From: JBBUEO01 sp038056915
GTDB taxonomy: Bacteria; Patescibacteriota; UBA1384; UBA12157; JAENIV01
Assembly (NCBI GenBank): GCA_038056915.1
Contig: JBBUEO010000034.1
Span: 1 to 12,729 of the forward strand
DNA: 12,729 bases
Direction of reading: 5' to 3'
Both the position numbers and the translations under genes were made by a program. Positions within the stretch are counted from its first letter, which is position 1. Every line of letters starts with the position of its first letter. Positions 1 through 5,980 of this stretch are shown here, piece after piece. The notes under the pieces are model-generated. The model was not told the DNA's origin, searched no databases, and saw nothing but the letters and a program-made list of their open reading frames with translations.

Positions 1-154
1 CCATATTAGTAATAATAGTATTATCAGCATCACCTAAACCCATACCACCGACTTGTTGCCAAAGAGTTCCGGCATGAGCAGATTCCAATGGCCAGGCAAG
101 GAAAGAAATAAAAAATATAACAACTAATACTCTTTTAAGAAAGTTCTTTATCAC
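1..154 (-). CDS. Secreted or membrane-anchored protein, N-terminus only (runs off window)
   Basis: I do not recognise this protein; only its first 51 codons are inside the window. The GTG start at 154 is followed by a classic signal sequence: a positive n-region (MIKNFLKR), a hydrophobic core (VLVVIFFISFLAW) and an AHA-type signal peptidase site near residue 28. The mature part begins GTLWQQVGG and is glycine-rich, so the product is exported or membrane-anchored. An AAAGGAGG Shine-Dalgarno sits very close to the GTG (1 nt after GGAGG, 4 nt after AAAGG). In-frame ATGs at 187 and 193 exist but lie at or upstream of the predicted transcription start, which favours the GTG. The gene has its own promoter at 192-219. 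Confidence 0.6.
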   Translation of the reverse strand, partial: MIKNFLKRVLVVIFFISFLAWPLESAHAGTLWQQVGGMGLGDADNTIITNM

Positions 155-191
155 TCCTCCTTTTGAGAACTTAAATAATATCTCCATTATC

Positions 192-219
192 ATTTTAGAT
201 CTTCCAAAATATATGTCAA
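192..219 (-). promoter_or_regulatory. Sigma-70-type promoter of the secreted-protein gene
   Basis: On the minus strand a perfect TTGACA (214-219) is followed after 16 bases by TAAAAT (192-197), which matches five of six -10 consensus bases. Transcription would start near base 185 and give a leader of about 30 nt carrying the AAAGGAGG site. Confidence 0.55.
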
Positions 220-225
220 TTTTTT

Positions 226-248
226 AATGGCTCACCCCTTGAGCCATT
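226..248. repeat. Perfect 9-bp inverted repeat upstream of the promoter
   Basis: AATGGCTCA (226-234) and TGAGCCATT (240-248) are perfect complements around a 5-nt loop. The element lies just upstream of the -35 box at 214-219. Neither strand has a T-run after the stem, so it is not a standard terminator. An operator is possible. Confidence 0.4.
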
Positions 249-258
249 GGATTATCAT

Positions 259-289
259 AAAAAAACAAGCGGTTTTGCGCTTCTTTTTT
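259..289 (-). terminator. Rho-independent terminator of tRNA-Gln (possibly bidirectional)
   Basis: On the minus strand, directly after the tRNA, AAGCG (282-278) pairs with CGCTT (271-267) around a short loop and is followed by GTTTTTTT (266-259). Read on the plus strand, the same stem is followed by CTTTTTT (283-289), so it could stop transcription in both directions. Confidence 0.7.
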
Positions 290-293
290 GATT

Positions 294-364
294 CTCCGAG
301 ACTAGGATTCGAACCTAGGTTCCAAGGTCCAGAACCTTGTGTCCTACCGCTAGACGATCTCGGA
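294..364 (-). tRNA. trnQ: tRNA-Gln, anticodon CUG
   Basis: A full cloverleaf of 71 nt can be drawn by hand on the minus strand. The acceptor stem is TCCGAGA/TCTCGGA, the D stem GTCT/GGAC, the anticodon stem CAAGG/CCTTG around loop TTCTGGA, and the T arm CTAGG-TTCGAAT-CCTAG. The anticodon is CTG, which decodes CAG (Gln). The discriminator base is G and no CCA is encoded (AAT follows), so CCA must be added by a nucleotidyltransferase. An intrinsic terminator follows at once. Confidence 0.95.
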
Positions 365-379
365 ATATTGACAAAATTT

Positions 380-470
380 CTAAATCCTAATATCTAATTT
401 CTAAACTTTTGTAATTTTGAATTTAATATTTGAAATTTGTTTAGGATTTAGTGTTTCGGATTTAGGATTT
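380..470. repeat. TTAGGATTTA-type repeat cluster with 11-bp inverted arms
   Basis: CTAAATCCTAA (380-390) is the exact reverse complement of TTAGGATTTAG (441-451), separated by 50 AT-rich bases. Another TTTAGGATTT (461-470) overlaps the end of the PIG-L gene. A related block lies at 5981-6016. The cluster fills the gap between the PIG-L gene and the tRNA. I see no gene or clear terminator here. Confidence 0.5.
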
Positions 471-1268
471 TCTGTATAATTCCCGATAAACTCCCAAAGG
501 GGCGGCAAAAAAGGCTTCGGCAAAGCCTGAAAGACCGTTTATTTCCGCCCGATACTGATTGAGACCTTCGATTGCCTTGTCATATTTTCGCCCACTTTGC
601 TGAGACTGATGAGCCAGGATGGCTTCTTTTTTAGTCTTAATATAAAAAGAGATGTCAATCAGCCGATTGGGGAAAATCGGCGTCCAGATCTCATAGGCCC
701 AAACCGGAAAATTATCTTCTAATACTTTTCCGGCAGTATTGAGAAAAATTTCATTGACTACCCGGTGATCAGCGTGGTTATCTAAAAATGACGGCAAAAA
801 GATAATATCAGGTTTGATGCGATCAATCAAGTCAGCCAGGGCTTTCATCGTCGCTTGGCCGGCAGCTAATTTACCGTCCGGATATCCCCAGAATACCGCC
901 TCGGATATACCTAAAATTTTCCCGGCAGCTTCAGCTTCATTTTTTCTTTGCTCAATTAATTTTTCATCCCGTCTTATCCCAAGACCAATTTCCTCCTCGG
1001 CTTTTCGACCCTCGGGGACGCCGCCCGATCCATCACAAAAAAAGGCTACCGTCACTTTTGCTCCGGTCAAAGTTAGTTTTTTAATGGTTCCCCCCATTCC
1101 AAAAACCTCATCATCTGGATGAGGAGCAAGAACCAAGATGTTCTTAAAGGGAAATTTATCGACGATTCTTAACCGCAACTCGAATCGAGTAGCGGCAAAA
1201 ATATTGCCAAAACTTAAAGTCTTCTTTAAGGTTGTTAGACTAAGAGCCGCTTTCAGCCACCTCTTCAT
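462..1268 (-). CDS. PIG-L/LmbE-family zinc deacetylase
   Basis: This is a 268-residue member of the PIG-L (LmbE) family, metal-dependent enzymes that remove N-acetyl groups from GlcNAc-type sugars in glycolipids or small thiols. The metal/catalytic motif HPDDE is at residues 50-54 (LAPHPDDEVFGMGG), and the second conserved motif HADHRVV is at 165-171. About 40 residues precede the domain, which is somewhat long for the family and partly amphipathic. The ATG overlaps the 3' end of the upstream glycosyltransferase gene by 29 bases and has a GGAG site 7 nt upstream, so the two are probably translated together. The substrate is unknown; a sugar made by the neighbouring GT4 is plausible. The stop codon falls inside a TTTAGGATTT repeat, so the last residues (RKS) are repeat-encoded. 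Confidence 0.85.
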   Translation of the reverse strand: MKRWLKAALSLTTLKKTLSFGNIFAATRFELRLRIVDKFPFKNILVLAPHPDDEVFGMGGTIKKLTLTGAKVTVAFFCDGSGGVPEGRKAEEEIGLGIRRDEKLIEQRKNEAEAAGKILGISEAVFWGYPDGKLAAGQATMKALADLIDRIKPDIIFLPSFLDNHADHRVVNEIFLNTAGKVLEDNFPVWAYEIWTPIFPNRLIDISFYIKTKKEAILAHQSQQSGRKYDKAIEGLNQYRAEINGLSGFAEAFFAAPLGVYRELYRKS

Positions 1269-2337
1269 AAATCTTCTCCGTTTCCTTAATCATATCCTGA
1301 AGATTAAATTTGATTTTGGCTTCTTCGGCGCCTAATTTACCCATCTTTTTTGCTCGAGGTTTATCCCGTAAAAGTTCGATAATCGCTTCTGCTATGACTT
1401 TAGGATGACCCGGTTCGACTAAAATCCCTGATTTACCGGTGGTGACGACTTCAGGAATCCCCCCGGCATTAGTTGCCACCACTGGGATTCCCAGCGCCAT
1501 CGCCTGGACAATTGCCAGACCAAAACTTTCCGAAAGCGACGGCTGAATATACAGATCAAATTCTGACATTTTATTTTGAATGTCTTTCACAAAACCGGTG
1601 AAAAAAACCGTTTTCGATAATTTCAGTTTCTCAACTTCCTTTTCCAAATGGGCTTTATGGGGACCTTCGCCAACAATTTCCAACCGAATTTTAGGAAATT
1701 CACGAAGAACGTGGGGCATTGCCTCGATTAAGTATTGAATGCCTTTTTGAAAGTTTAAAGTTCCCACTGTGCCTAAAATAATCTTATCGGAGGAAAATAT
1801 TTTTGCTTGCTTTCTAGGGGCAGCAATGGCATTATAAATGACTCTGACTTTGCCAGGATGAGAAATTTGGCTATCGATCATAAAGTCTTTTACAGCTTGG
1901 GAGACGGCAATATTTAAGGTGGTAAAGATGTCCAAAAACCAAAGACCAATCAGCTGGATTTGATTTTTAAAGATATTTTTTAGTCGATACTGTTTTGTCC
2001 ATAAATGTTCGGTATAAATCACCGGTACTTTCATGCCAACCGCCGATAATCTGGCTAAAAAACCAGCTCTTGTCCCATGAATATGAATTAAATCGACTTT
2101 TAATTGTTTGATTAATGACCTAATCGTCTTAATTGATGAAATATCGAGTTTGCTTCTCATCGGTACGGTTTCCACCTCGATTGATTTTTTAAGGTCTCGA
2201 ATCTCTCCTGCCAGCGGTCCTGGTGGGCAAATCACATAGAGTTCAAATTTCTTTAAATTGAGATTTTCCAGCAAACTCAAAAGATGGCGCGGAGCGCCGG
2301 CTAAGGTTGAGTCGCCAATAATCTCCAAAACCTTCAT
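1240..2337 (-). CDS. GT4-family glycosyltransferase
   Basis: This is a GT-B fold, retaining glycosyltransferase of family 4 with about 365 residues. The N-terminal domain begins MKVLEIIG and has the glycine-containing loop DSTLAGAPRHLL. The C-terminal Glycos_transf_1 domain contains LGTVGTLNFQKGIQYLIEA, VGEGP, VFFTGFV and SESFGLAIVQAMALGIPVVATNAGGIPE. In the E-x7-E nucleotide-sugar motif the second acidic residue is Gln (ESFGLAIVQ). I chose the ATG at 2337 because it gives the usual family start. A TTG at 2346 has GGAG 9 nt upstream and is also credible. A GTG at 2361 lies inside an intergenic repeat and is unlikely. The gene follows gltX on the same strand and its 3' end overlaps the PIG-L gene. 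Donor and acceptor are not predictable; surface glycan or glycolipid synthesis is likely. Confidence 0.85.
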   Translation of the reverse strand: MKVLEIIGDSTLAGAPRHLLSLLENLNLKKFELYVICPPGPLAGEIRDLKKSIEVETVPMRSKLDISSIKTIRSLIKQLKVDLIHIHGTRAGFLARLSAVGMKVPVIYTEHLWTKQYRLKNIFKNQIQLIGLWFLDIFTTLNIAVSQAVKDFMIDSQISHPGKVRVIYNAIAAPRKQAKIFSSDKIILGTVGTLNFQKGIQYLIEAMPHVLREFPKIRLEIVGEGPHKAHLEKEVEKLKLSKTVFFTGFVKDIQNKMSEFDLYIQPSLSESFGLAIVQAMALGIPVVATNAGGIPEVVTTGKSGILVEPGHPKVIAEAIIELLRDKPRAKKMGKLGAEEAKIKFNLQDMIKETEKIYEEVAESGS

Positions 2338-2355
2338 TCTTTTCAAGGAATTACT

Positions 2356-2433
2356 CTCCACTAATTTTACTATTCACGAATTGTCGCGAATCATTTCAAA
2401 AAGAATTCGTGTTGATTAGTGAATAGAAAATTC
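2356..2433. repeat. Intergenic palindromic repeat, copy 1 of the CCACTAATTTTACTA family
   Basis: The core CTCCACTAATTTTACTA (2357-2373) recurs exactly at 3915-3931. Internal complementary pieces CTATTCAC (2370-2377)/GTGAATAG (2419-2426) and CACGAATT (2375-2382)/AATTCGTG (2404-2411) make an imperfect hairpin. The element fills the gap between gltX and the glycosyltransferase gene. On the minus strand its edge supplies the GGAG just upstream of the GT4 start. Confidence 0.6.
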
Positions 2434-2452
2434 GTCGGAGTTATTTTCAATT

Positions 2453-3895
2453 TTATTGTATCATATCAATCGCTTTTTGAATACGCTTTAGGCTTTCCTG
2501 CTTGCCCAAGGCCTCTAAAACCTCAAAAGCCCCAGGCGAGGCAACTTTACCTGTCAAAGCGACTCTAATCGGCCAGAGAAGCTCGCCGGCGGTAAGGCGA
2601 TGTTTGACGGCGATTGCCCGAAGAAGTTGTTCTAAGCCGTCGCGGCCGAATTCTTCTTCCTGCTGAAGATATTTTAACGATGTCTTGAGGGCAAGTTTGG
2701 TTTTTTCTTTAGTCGACCCTTTAGCCACCAGGTTTTTTTGAAAATTTTCCGGAGCTTGAAAGATAAAGTCAATTTGTTCGGAAATTTCCGACAGTTTTTT
2801 GAGTCTTTCCTGAATTAAGGACAGTCCGACGAGGATTTTTTTCTTTTCTTTTTGATATTCTTTTTTTATATACGGCAGGGAAACTCTGGCTAATTCGCCC
2901 AAAGATAGCTGACGAATATAGTAGCCGTTTAAATAGTCAAGTTTTTCGGAATCGAAAATTGAAGGACTCATGCCCACTTGGGATAAATCAAATTCGGTAA
3001 TTAGCTCCTCAAGGGTCCAAAATTCTTCCCCTTTAGCTGGGGACCACCCCATTAAAACTAAAAAATTGATTATCGCTTCGGGCAGATATCCTTGAAGACG
3101 AAAATCGGCGTTAATGGAAGTCGGATTTTTCCGTTTGGAAAGCTTACTCCGATCGGGATTTAAAATTAGCGGCAGATGACCGTACTCTGGCTGGGAAAAA
3201 TTTAAAGCTTCTGCCAAAAGAATCTGTTTGGGGGTGTTGGAAAGATGATCCTCGCCGCGAATCACATGAGAAATCTTCATTAAGTAGTCATCAACCACTC
3301 CTGCGAACATAAAAGTTGGCGTGCCGTCTGATTTTAAAATTATAAAATCACCAAAAAGACTGCTCTCAAACTCGACTTTGCCTTTAATCAAATCTTTAAA
3401 GCTAATTTTTTGGGTGGTAACGATAAAACGAACCGAATGTTTCCGACCTTCCTTTTGAAATTGCTGTATTTCTTCTGCCGATAGATTACGACACCGACCC
3501 GAGTATTTAGGCGGTTTTTTTTGGGCAAACTGGCTTTTTCGCTCTTCTTCTAACTCTTTTGGGGTGCAATAACATTGGTAAGCTTTTTTATTCTCAAGCA
3601 AGTTTTCAGTATATTTTTGGTAGATTTTGAGTCGTTTACTTTGTAAATATGGCCCGAAGTGGTCTTCTCTTTCCGGGCCCTCATCCCAATCCAAACCCAA
3701 CCAGCAAAGACCGTCAGCGATATCGCGCAGGTACTTTTCTTTAGATCGGGCTTTATCAGTATCTTCAATTCTTAAAATAAATTTGCCATCTTTTTGCCTT
3801 GCAAAAAGCCAGTTGAATAAGGCAGTATGGGCGGTGCCAATATGCAATGGTCCTGAAGGACTGGGAGCTAAACGAACTCTAATATTATCACTCAT
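2453..3895 (-). CDS. gltX: Glutamyl-tRNA synthetase (GluRS)
   Basis: This class I aminoacyl-tRNA synthetase charges tRNA-Glu with glutamate in the cytoplasm. At 480 residues it has the normal bacterial length. The N-terminus (VRLAPSPSGPLHIGTAHTA) holds the HIGH-type motif HIG at residues 18-20, followed by LRIEDTD. The KMSKS-type motif is KLSKR at about 251-255, preceded by NPDRS. A possible zinc site, CYC (108 and 110) plus C135 in YSGRCR, is present. The C-terminal helical anticodon-binding region is complete. The ATG has GGAG 4 nt upstream. If this lineage lacks GlnRS, the enzyme would be non-discriminating and also charge the nearby tRNA-Gln for GatCAB amidation, but the window does not show which. 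Confidence 0.97.
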   Translation of the reverse strand: MSDNIRVRLAPSPSGPLHIGTAHTALFNWLFARQKDGKFILRIEDTDKARSKEKYLRDIADGLCWLGLDWDEGPEREDHFGPYLQSKRLKIYQKYTENLLENKKAYQCYCTPKELEEERKSQFAQKKPPKYSGRCRNLSAEEIQQFQKEGRKHSVRFIVTTQKISFKDLIKGKVEFESSLFGDFIILKSDGTPTFMFAGVVDDYLMKISHVIRGEDHLSNTPKQILLAEALNFSQPEYGHLPLILNPDRSKLSKRKNPTSINADFRLQGYLPEAIINFLVLMGWSPAKGEEFWTLEELITEFDLSQVGMSPSIFDSEKLDYLNGYYIRQLSLGELARVSLPYIKKEYQKEKKKILVGLSLIQERLKKLSEISEQIDFIFQAPENFQKNLVAKGSTKEKTKLALKTSLKYLQQEEEFGRDGLEQLLRAIAVKHRLTAGELLWPIRVALTGKVASPGAFEVLEALGKQESLKRIQKAIDMIQ

Positions 3896-3914
3896 ATTTC
3901 TCCAAGGTAAAATA

Positions 3915-3990
3915 CTCCACTAATTTTACTATCCACTAATAAACAATTATCCCGGATTAGCGACAATTAGCGAATAATAGATTCGCGGAT
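3915..3990. repeat. Intergenic palindromic repeat, copy 2 of the CCACTAATTTTACTA family
   Basis: CTCCACTAATTTTACTA is identical to the copy at 2357-2373. It is followed by another CCACTAAT and by a block rich in ATTAGCG and ATTCGCG. It fills the 104-bp gap between yraN and gltX in the same orientation as copy 1, with GGAG again at its start-codon-proximal edge. I see no gene or terminator in this gap. Confidence 0.6.
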
Positions 3991-3999
3991 GTAATTTCA

Positions 4000-4356
4000 T
4001 TATATATTATTTTCTACCGCGGAAACTAAATGTTCGTAACTTTCGTCTTGCATATCTATTGCTACCACATCAATTCTAATTGTCCGATTTGGTATCTTTT
4101 GGGATAAAGCCGCTGCCAGCTGTAGTAATTTTTTTCTTTTTTTCAAAGTGATCATCTCTTTGGCTTTGCCAAAACTTTCATCAGCCTTGGTTTTGACTTC
4201 GACAATAACCAAATCTTTCTTGTCCTCCATTAAGAGATCAATTTCTCCACAAAAAAGCTTCAAGTTCCGACCAACAAGGGTAAAACCTTTATTTTGGAGA
4301 GTCTTTTGGGCTTGCTTTTCCCCCAGATTGCCCAGCTTGCGGCTTTTCAGCGACAT
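4000..4356 (-). CDS. yraN: YraN/UPF0102-family endonuclease-like protein
   Basis: This is a 118-residue protein of the UPF0102 (YraN) family, which has a restriction-endonuclease-like fold and unclear cellular role. The signature is clear: LGEKQAQKTLQNKGFTLVGRN, then the acidic cluster GEIDLL (E38, D40) and IVEVKTK (E53, K55), which form the PD-(D/E)xK-like site, and a final RIDVVAID strand. I chose the ATG at 4356, with AAAGG 9 nt upstream. An ATG at 4365 has no room for a ribosome site. The first 68 bases overlap the charged tail of rplS in another frame. rplS and yraN are near neighbours in many bacteria, often with rnhB between them; rnhB is absent here. Confidence 0.88.
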   Translation of the reverse strand: MSLKSRKLGNLGEKQAQKTLQNKGFTLVGRNLKLFCGEIDLLMEDKKDLVIVEVKTKADESFGKAKEMITLKKRKKLLQLAAALSQKIPNRTIRIDVVAIDMQDESYEHLVSAVENNI

Positions 4357-4861
4357 TTCCACCATCCTTTGAATGACTTGAAATCGCGGCTTGATATTTC
4401 TTTTCGAGTTCTTGTTCTTGTTTTAACTTGGCTTCGGCTTTCTTTTTAGCCTCCATGACTTTTTCCTGCTCAATGTTGGCGATTTCCTCTTCACTTAAAG
4501 CTTCTTCCCAAAGTTTATAATCTTTTTTTTCTTTGAGTTTTTTAGCTCGCTTGCCAATAAAATCGCGGACAAAATAAAGTTTAGCTTGGCGAACTTTTCG
4601 GGATCTTATTTTTTCAAATTTAGTGATTAAAGGAGAATGTAAGGGGAAAGTTTTTTCCACCCCAATGCCACTGGAAATTTTTCGCAAAGTAAAACTTGAG
4701 TCAAGGGTTTTTTTCTGATGACGGCTAAGACAAACTCCTTCAAAAGTCTGGAGCCGGATTTTATCGCCTTCGTGGATTTTAAAAGAAACGCGAATAGTAT
4801 CGCCCGGCCGAATATCCGGCAGATTGGCTTTGCCAAATTGTTTGGTAAGATAAGTTAGCAT
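4289..4861 (-). CDS. rplS: Ribosomal protein bL19 with a long charged C-terminal tail
   Basis: bL19 is a 50S protein near the 30S interface. The core occupies residues 1-112, with LPDIRPGDTIRV, RLQTFEGVCLSRH, FTLRKISSGIGVEKTFPLHSP and KVRQAKLYFVRD, all typical. The family is normally about 115 residues. This one has about 78 more, first rich in Lys and Glu with coiled-coil character (KVMEAKKKAEAKLKQEQELE), then a Gly/Ser/Pro/Lys-rich disordered end. The reading frame is open back to a TTG at 4927, but 4861 is the first ATG and fits the family start. There is no obvious Shine-Dalgarno. A strong terminator lies just upstream, so rplS needs its own promoter, which I could not identify with confidence. 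The 3' end overlaps yraN. Confidence 0.95.
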   Translation of the reverse strand: MLTYLTKQFGKANLPDIRPGDTIRVSFKIHEGDKIRLQTFEGVCLSRHQKKTLDSSFTLRKISSGIGVEKTFPLHSPLITKFEKIRSRKVRQAKLYFVRDFIGKRAKKLKEKKDYKLWEEALSEEEIANIEQEKVMEAKKKAEAKLKQEQELEKKYQAAISSHSKDGGNVAEKPQAGQSGGKASPKDSPK

Positions 4862-4930
4862 TTTAATATTAATAGTCTTCCAATTATGGTCTAAGAATAA
4901 TTTATCAAAATAATCATTTTTTAGCAAGAG

Positions 4931-4958
4931 AAAAGGCCCGCCCCCGCAGGGGCGGGCC
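4931..4958 (-). terminator. Very strong intrinsic terminator after the GC-rich ORF
   Basis: On the minus strand a perfect 10-bp all-GC stem, GGCCCGCCCC/GGGGCGGGCC, with a 4-nt loop (4945-4948) is followed by TTTTCTCTT. It lies about 40 bases after the stop of the ORF at 5000-5335 and separates the rpmA unit from the rplS-yraN-gltX unit. Confidence 0.85.
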
Positions 4959-4999
4959 TGGTGAGAAGGAACTTCGACAGCTCGATCTGAAGTCGCCTC

Positions 5000-5335
5000 T
5001 CAGGCGAATGTTACCCCCTTTGGCAAGCTAACTTGCACTTGCTCGTCCACAGTGGCCCCAAACATCCTCTTTTGGCCCGCATTGATCAGGTCGGGCCGTT
5101 GTCTACTTTGGCCATTGCGAGTGACATTGGTTGTTGTCACCCAGACCCCGATCGACCACCGAGTTCTGTTCTCGACCGAGACAGGCTGACCAATCCCGCC
5201 TGAGATTGATGGCCTGCGTCGGTCAGAAGACGCAACCACCCTCGCCGAAACTGGCATTGCTCTGGGTTGGACGAACAAACTACCTCCTAACAACTTCTCG
5301 AAGTTAGTCTCATCTCCATCTTTTGCAGGAGCCAC
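5000..5335 (-). CDS. Unrecognised GC-rich 111-residue protein
   Basis: I do not recognise this protein. The GTG start at 5335 has GGAGG exactly 7 nt upstream, which is why I chose it over a TTG at 5353. The product has no signal peptide or TM segment. It opens with an acidic stretch (APAKDGDETNFEKLL), is then rich in Arg, Ser, Val and Gly, and has likely beta strands near the middle (SIGVWVTTT) and the end (EQVQVSLPKGVTFA). Composition differs sharply from neighbours: 57-60% G+C in three hand-counted 60-base lines against 32% in one dnaE line, and GAG/AAG dominate over GAA/AAA. It is downstream of rpmA and followed by the strong terminator at 4931-4958. It could be an acquired gene, or the region could be a structured RNA in which this ORF is accidental, since long open frames are easier at high G+C. 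Confidence 0.5.
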   Translation of the reverse strand: MAPAKDGDETNFEKLLGGSLFVQPRAMPVSARVVASSDRRRPSISGGIGQPVSVENRTRWSIGVWVTTTNVTRNGQSRQRPDLINAGQKRMFGATVDEQVQVSLPKGVTFA

Positions 5336-5515
5336 TTTAGTTCCTCCATTCAACAGTAGTTGCTATACGCCTTATGGCAGTTACGGCCGTTGCTACTACT
5401 GGAGGAAGAAGCCACGATGAGGCCTTGGTCTCCTTCCCCTCAAATGAAATCCCTCCCTTCTGGGGCCCGGAGCAAGTTTGAAACCCCAAGAAAATCTCAC
5501 GACTTTCTTCGAATC
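5336..5515 (-). other. GC-rich stretch between rpmA and the 111-residue ORF
   Basis: This stretch shares the high G+C of the following ORF and contrasts with rpmA. It has purine-rich Shine-Dalgarno-like runs (GGGAGGG, GGGGAAGGAG). Two marginal ORFs exist. One has 60 codons (5337-5519) from a TTG overlapping the rpmA stop. The other has 21 codons (5350-5415) from a GTG, is Ser-rich and ends SNYC, with its stop 14 nt before the next gene's GTG. Neither has persuasive coding evidence. I found no tmRNA, RNase P or SRP RNA signature. Confidence 0.4.
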
Positions 5516-5788
5516 TCAAACTACCCTAACAATTGTTTTTTCTTTCAAGCGATTACTAAAATGACGAATATTTTTATGATAAAAAATTACTTTGCCTTCT
5601 TTTTTGGCAAATAAAGTATCATCACCGCCAATGCCGACTCCCTCGCCAGCAAAAAACCGGCTCCCTCGCTGACGGACGATAATCTGACCTGTAAGTATTT
5701 TTTGGCCGCCAAAAATTTTAACTCCCAATCTTTTTGAGCGGCTGTCTCTGCCTAATTTACTGGTTCCTTTAGCTTTTGTGTGGGCCAT
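5516..5788 (-). CDS. rpmA: Ribosomal protein bL27
   Basis: bL27 is a 50S protein whose N-terminus reaches toward the peptidyl-transferase centre. The 90-residue sequence has the family landmarks: MAHTKAKGTSKLGRDS, SKRLGVKIFGGQ, GQIIVRQRGSRFFAGEGVG and GDDTLFAKKEGKVIF. It begins directly with MAH, so it lacks the cleaved leader seen in Firmicutes. The ATG at 5788 has AAGGAG 6 nt upstream. The usual partner rplU is not adjacent. The start codon lies inside the first of three 48-bp tandem repeats that form the leader. The gene is divergent from dnaE. Confidence 0.97.
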   Translation of the reverse strand: MAHTKAKGTSKLGRDSRSKRLGVKIFGGQKILTGQIIVRQRGSRFFAGEGVGIGGDDTLFAKKEGKVIFYHKNIRHFSNRLKEKTIVRVV

Positions 5789-5928
5789 TCGTCACTCCTT
5801 CGAACAAAATTCTCGTCGTTCCTCATGGTAAACCATTCGTCATTATTTCAAGCGAAGTTCTCGTCGTTCCTCATGGTAAACCATTCGTCATTATTTCAAA
5901 CGAAGTTCTCGTCGTTCCTCATGGTGAA
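5785..5928. repeat. Three tandem 48-bp repeats forming the rpmA leader
   Basis: The units are 5785-5832, 5833-5880 and 5881-5928. The outer two differ at two positions; the rpmA-proximal one differs from its neighbour at about seven. Each unit has a small inverted repeat ATGGT-aa-ACCAT at the junction. Read on the minus strand, an ATG recurs at 5932, 5884 and 5836, and the rpmA ATG at 5788 occupies the same repeat position. Since 48 is a multiple of three, all are in one frame. The first two units read as 13-codon ORFs (MVHHEERRE.. and MVYHEERRE..) ending TAA-TGA-CGA before the next ATG. The third reads 14 codons ending AAG-GAG-TGA-CGA-ATG, which forms the rpmA ribosome site. Unit ORFs have no Shine-Dalgarno of their own. 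Confidence 0.85.
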
Positions 5929-5943
5929 CCATTCGAAACTGAA

Positions 5944-5949
5944 CTTATA
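5944..5949 (-). promoter_or_regulatory. Candidate -10 box for rpmA
   Basis: The minus strand shows TATAAG, which matches five of six -10 consensus bases, but there is no good -35 at 16-19 nt. Transcription from it would start near 5937, just before the first repeat-encoded ATG (5932), so the whole repeat array would be transcribed as leader. A 13-bp palindrome CGAAC-ttc-GTTCG lies just upstream at 5963-5975. Confidence 0.3.
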
Positions 5950-5980
5950 GAGTTTATCAAGACGAACTTCGTTCGGCAAA

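Noticed and set aside
226..248. Terminator at the 9-bp inverted repeat
   Set aside because: No T-run follows the stem on either strand; the T-run lies before it on the plus strand.
368..396. Plus-strand promoter (TTGACA with TATCTA at 17 nt)
   Set aside because: The -10 matches only three bases, and no plus-strand gene follows.
814..1122. Plus-strand ORF of 102 codons inside the PIG-L gene
   Set aside because: It is a shadow of the minus-strand gene, whose HPDDE and HADH motifs are decisive.
4985..5515. tmRNA, RNase P RNA or SRP RNA in the GC-rich island
   Set aside because: I looked for the tmRNA ends and T-arm, the RNase P conserved core, and the SRP GNRA/symmetric-loop motif, and found none convincing. 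Only a short ACAGAA coincidence was seen.
5337..5519. 60-codon minus-strand ORF overlapping the rpmA stop
   Set aside because: Its TTG start sits on the rpmA stop without a ribosome site, and there is no recognisable feature. I treated the stretch as an undefined GC-rich spacer.
5360..5614. Plus-strand ORF of 84 codons across the rpmA 3' end
   Set aside because: It overlaps the certain rpmA gene antisense, has no Shine-Dalgarno and no protein-like pattern. High G+C explains the open frame.
5785..5928. CRISPR array
   Set aside because: The 48-bp units are directly adjacent with no unique spacers, and no cas genes are present.
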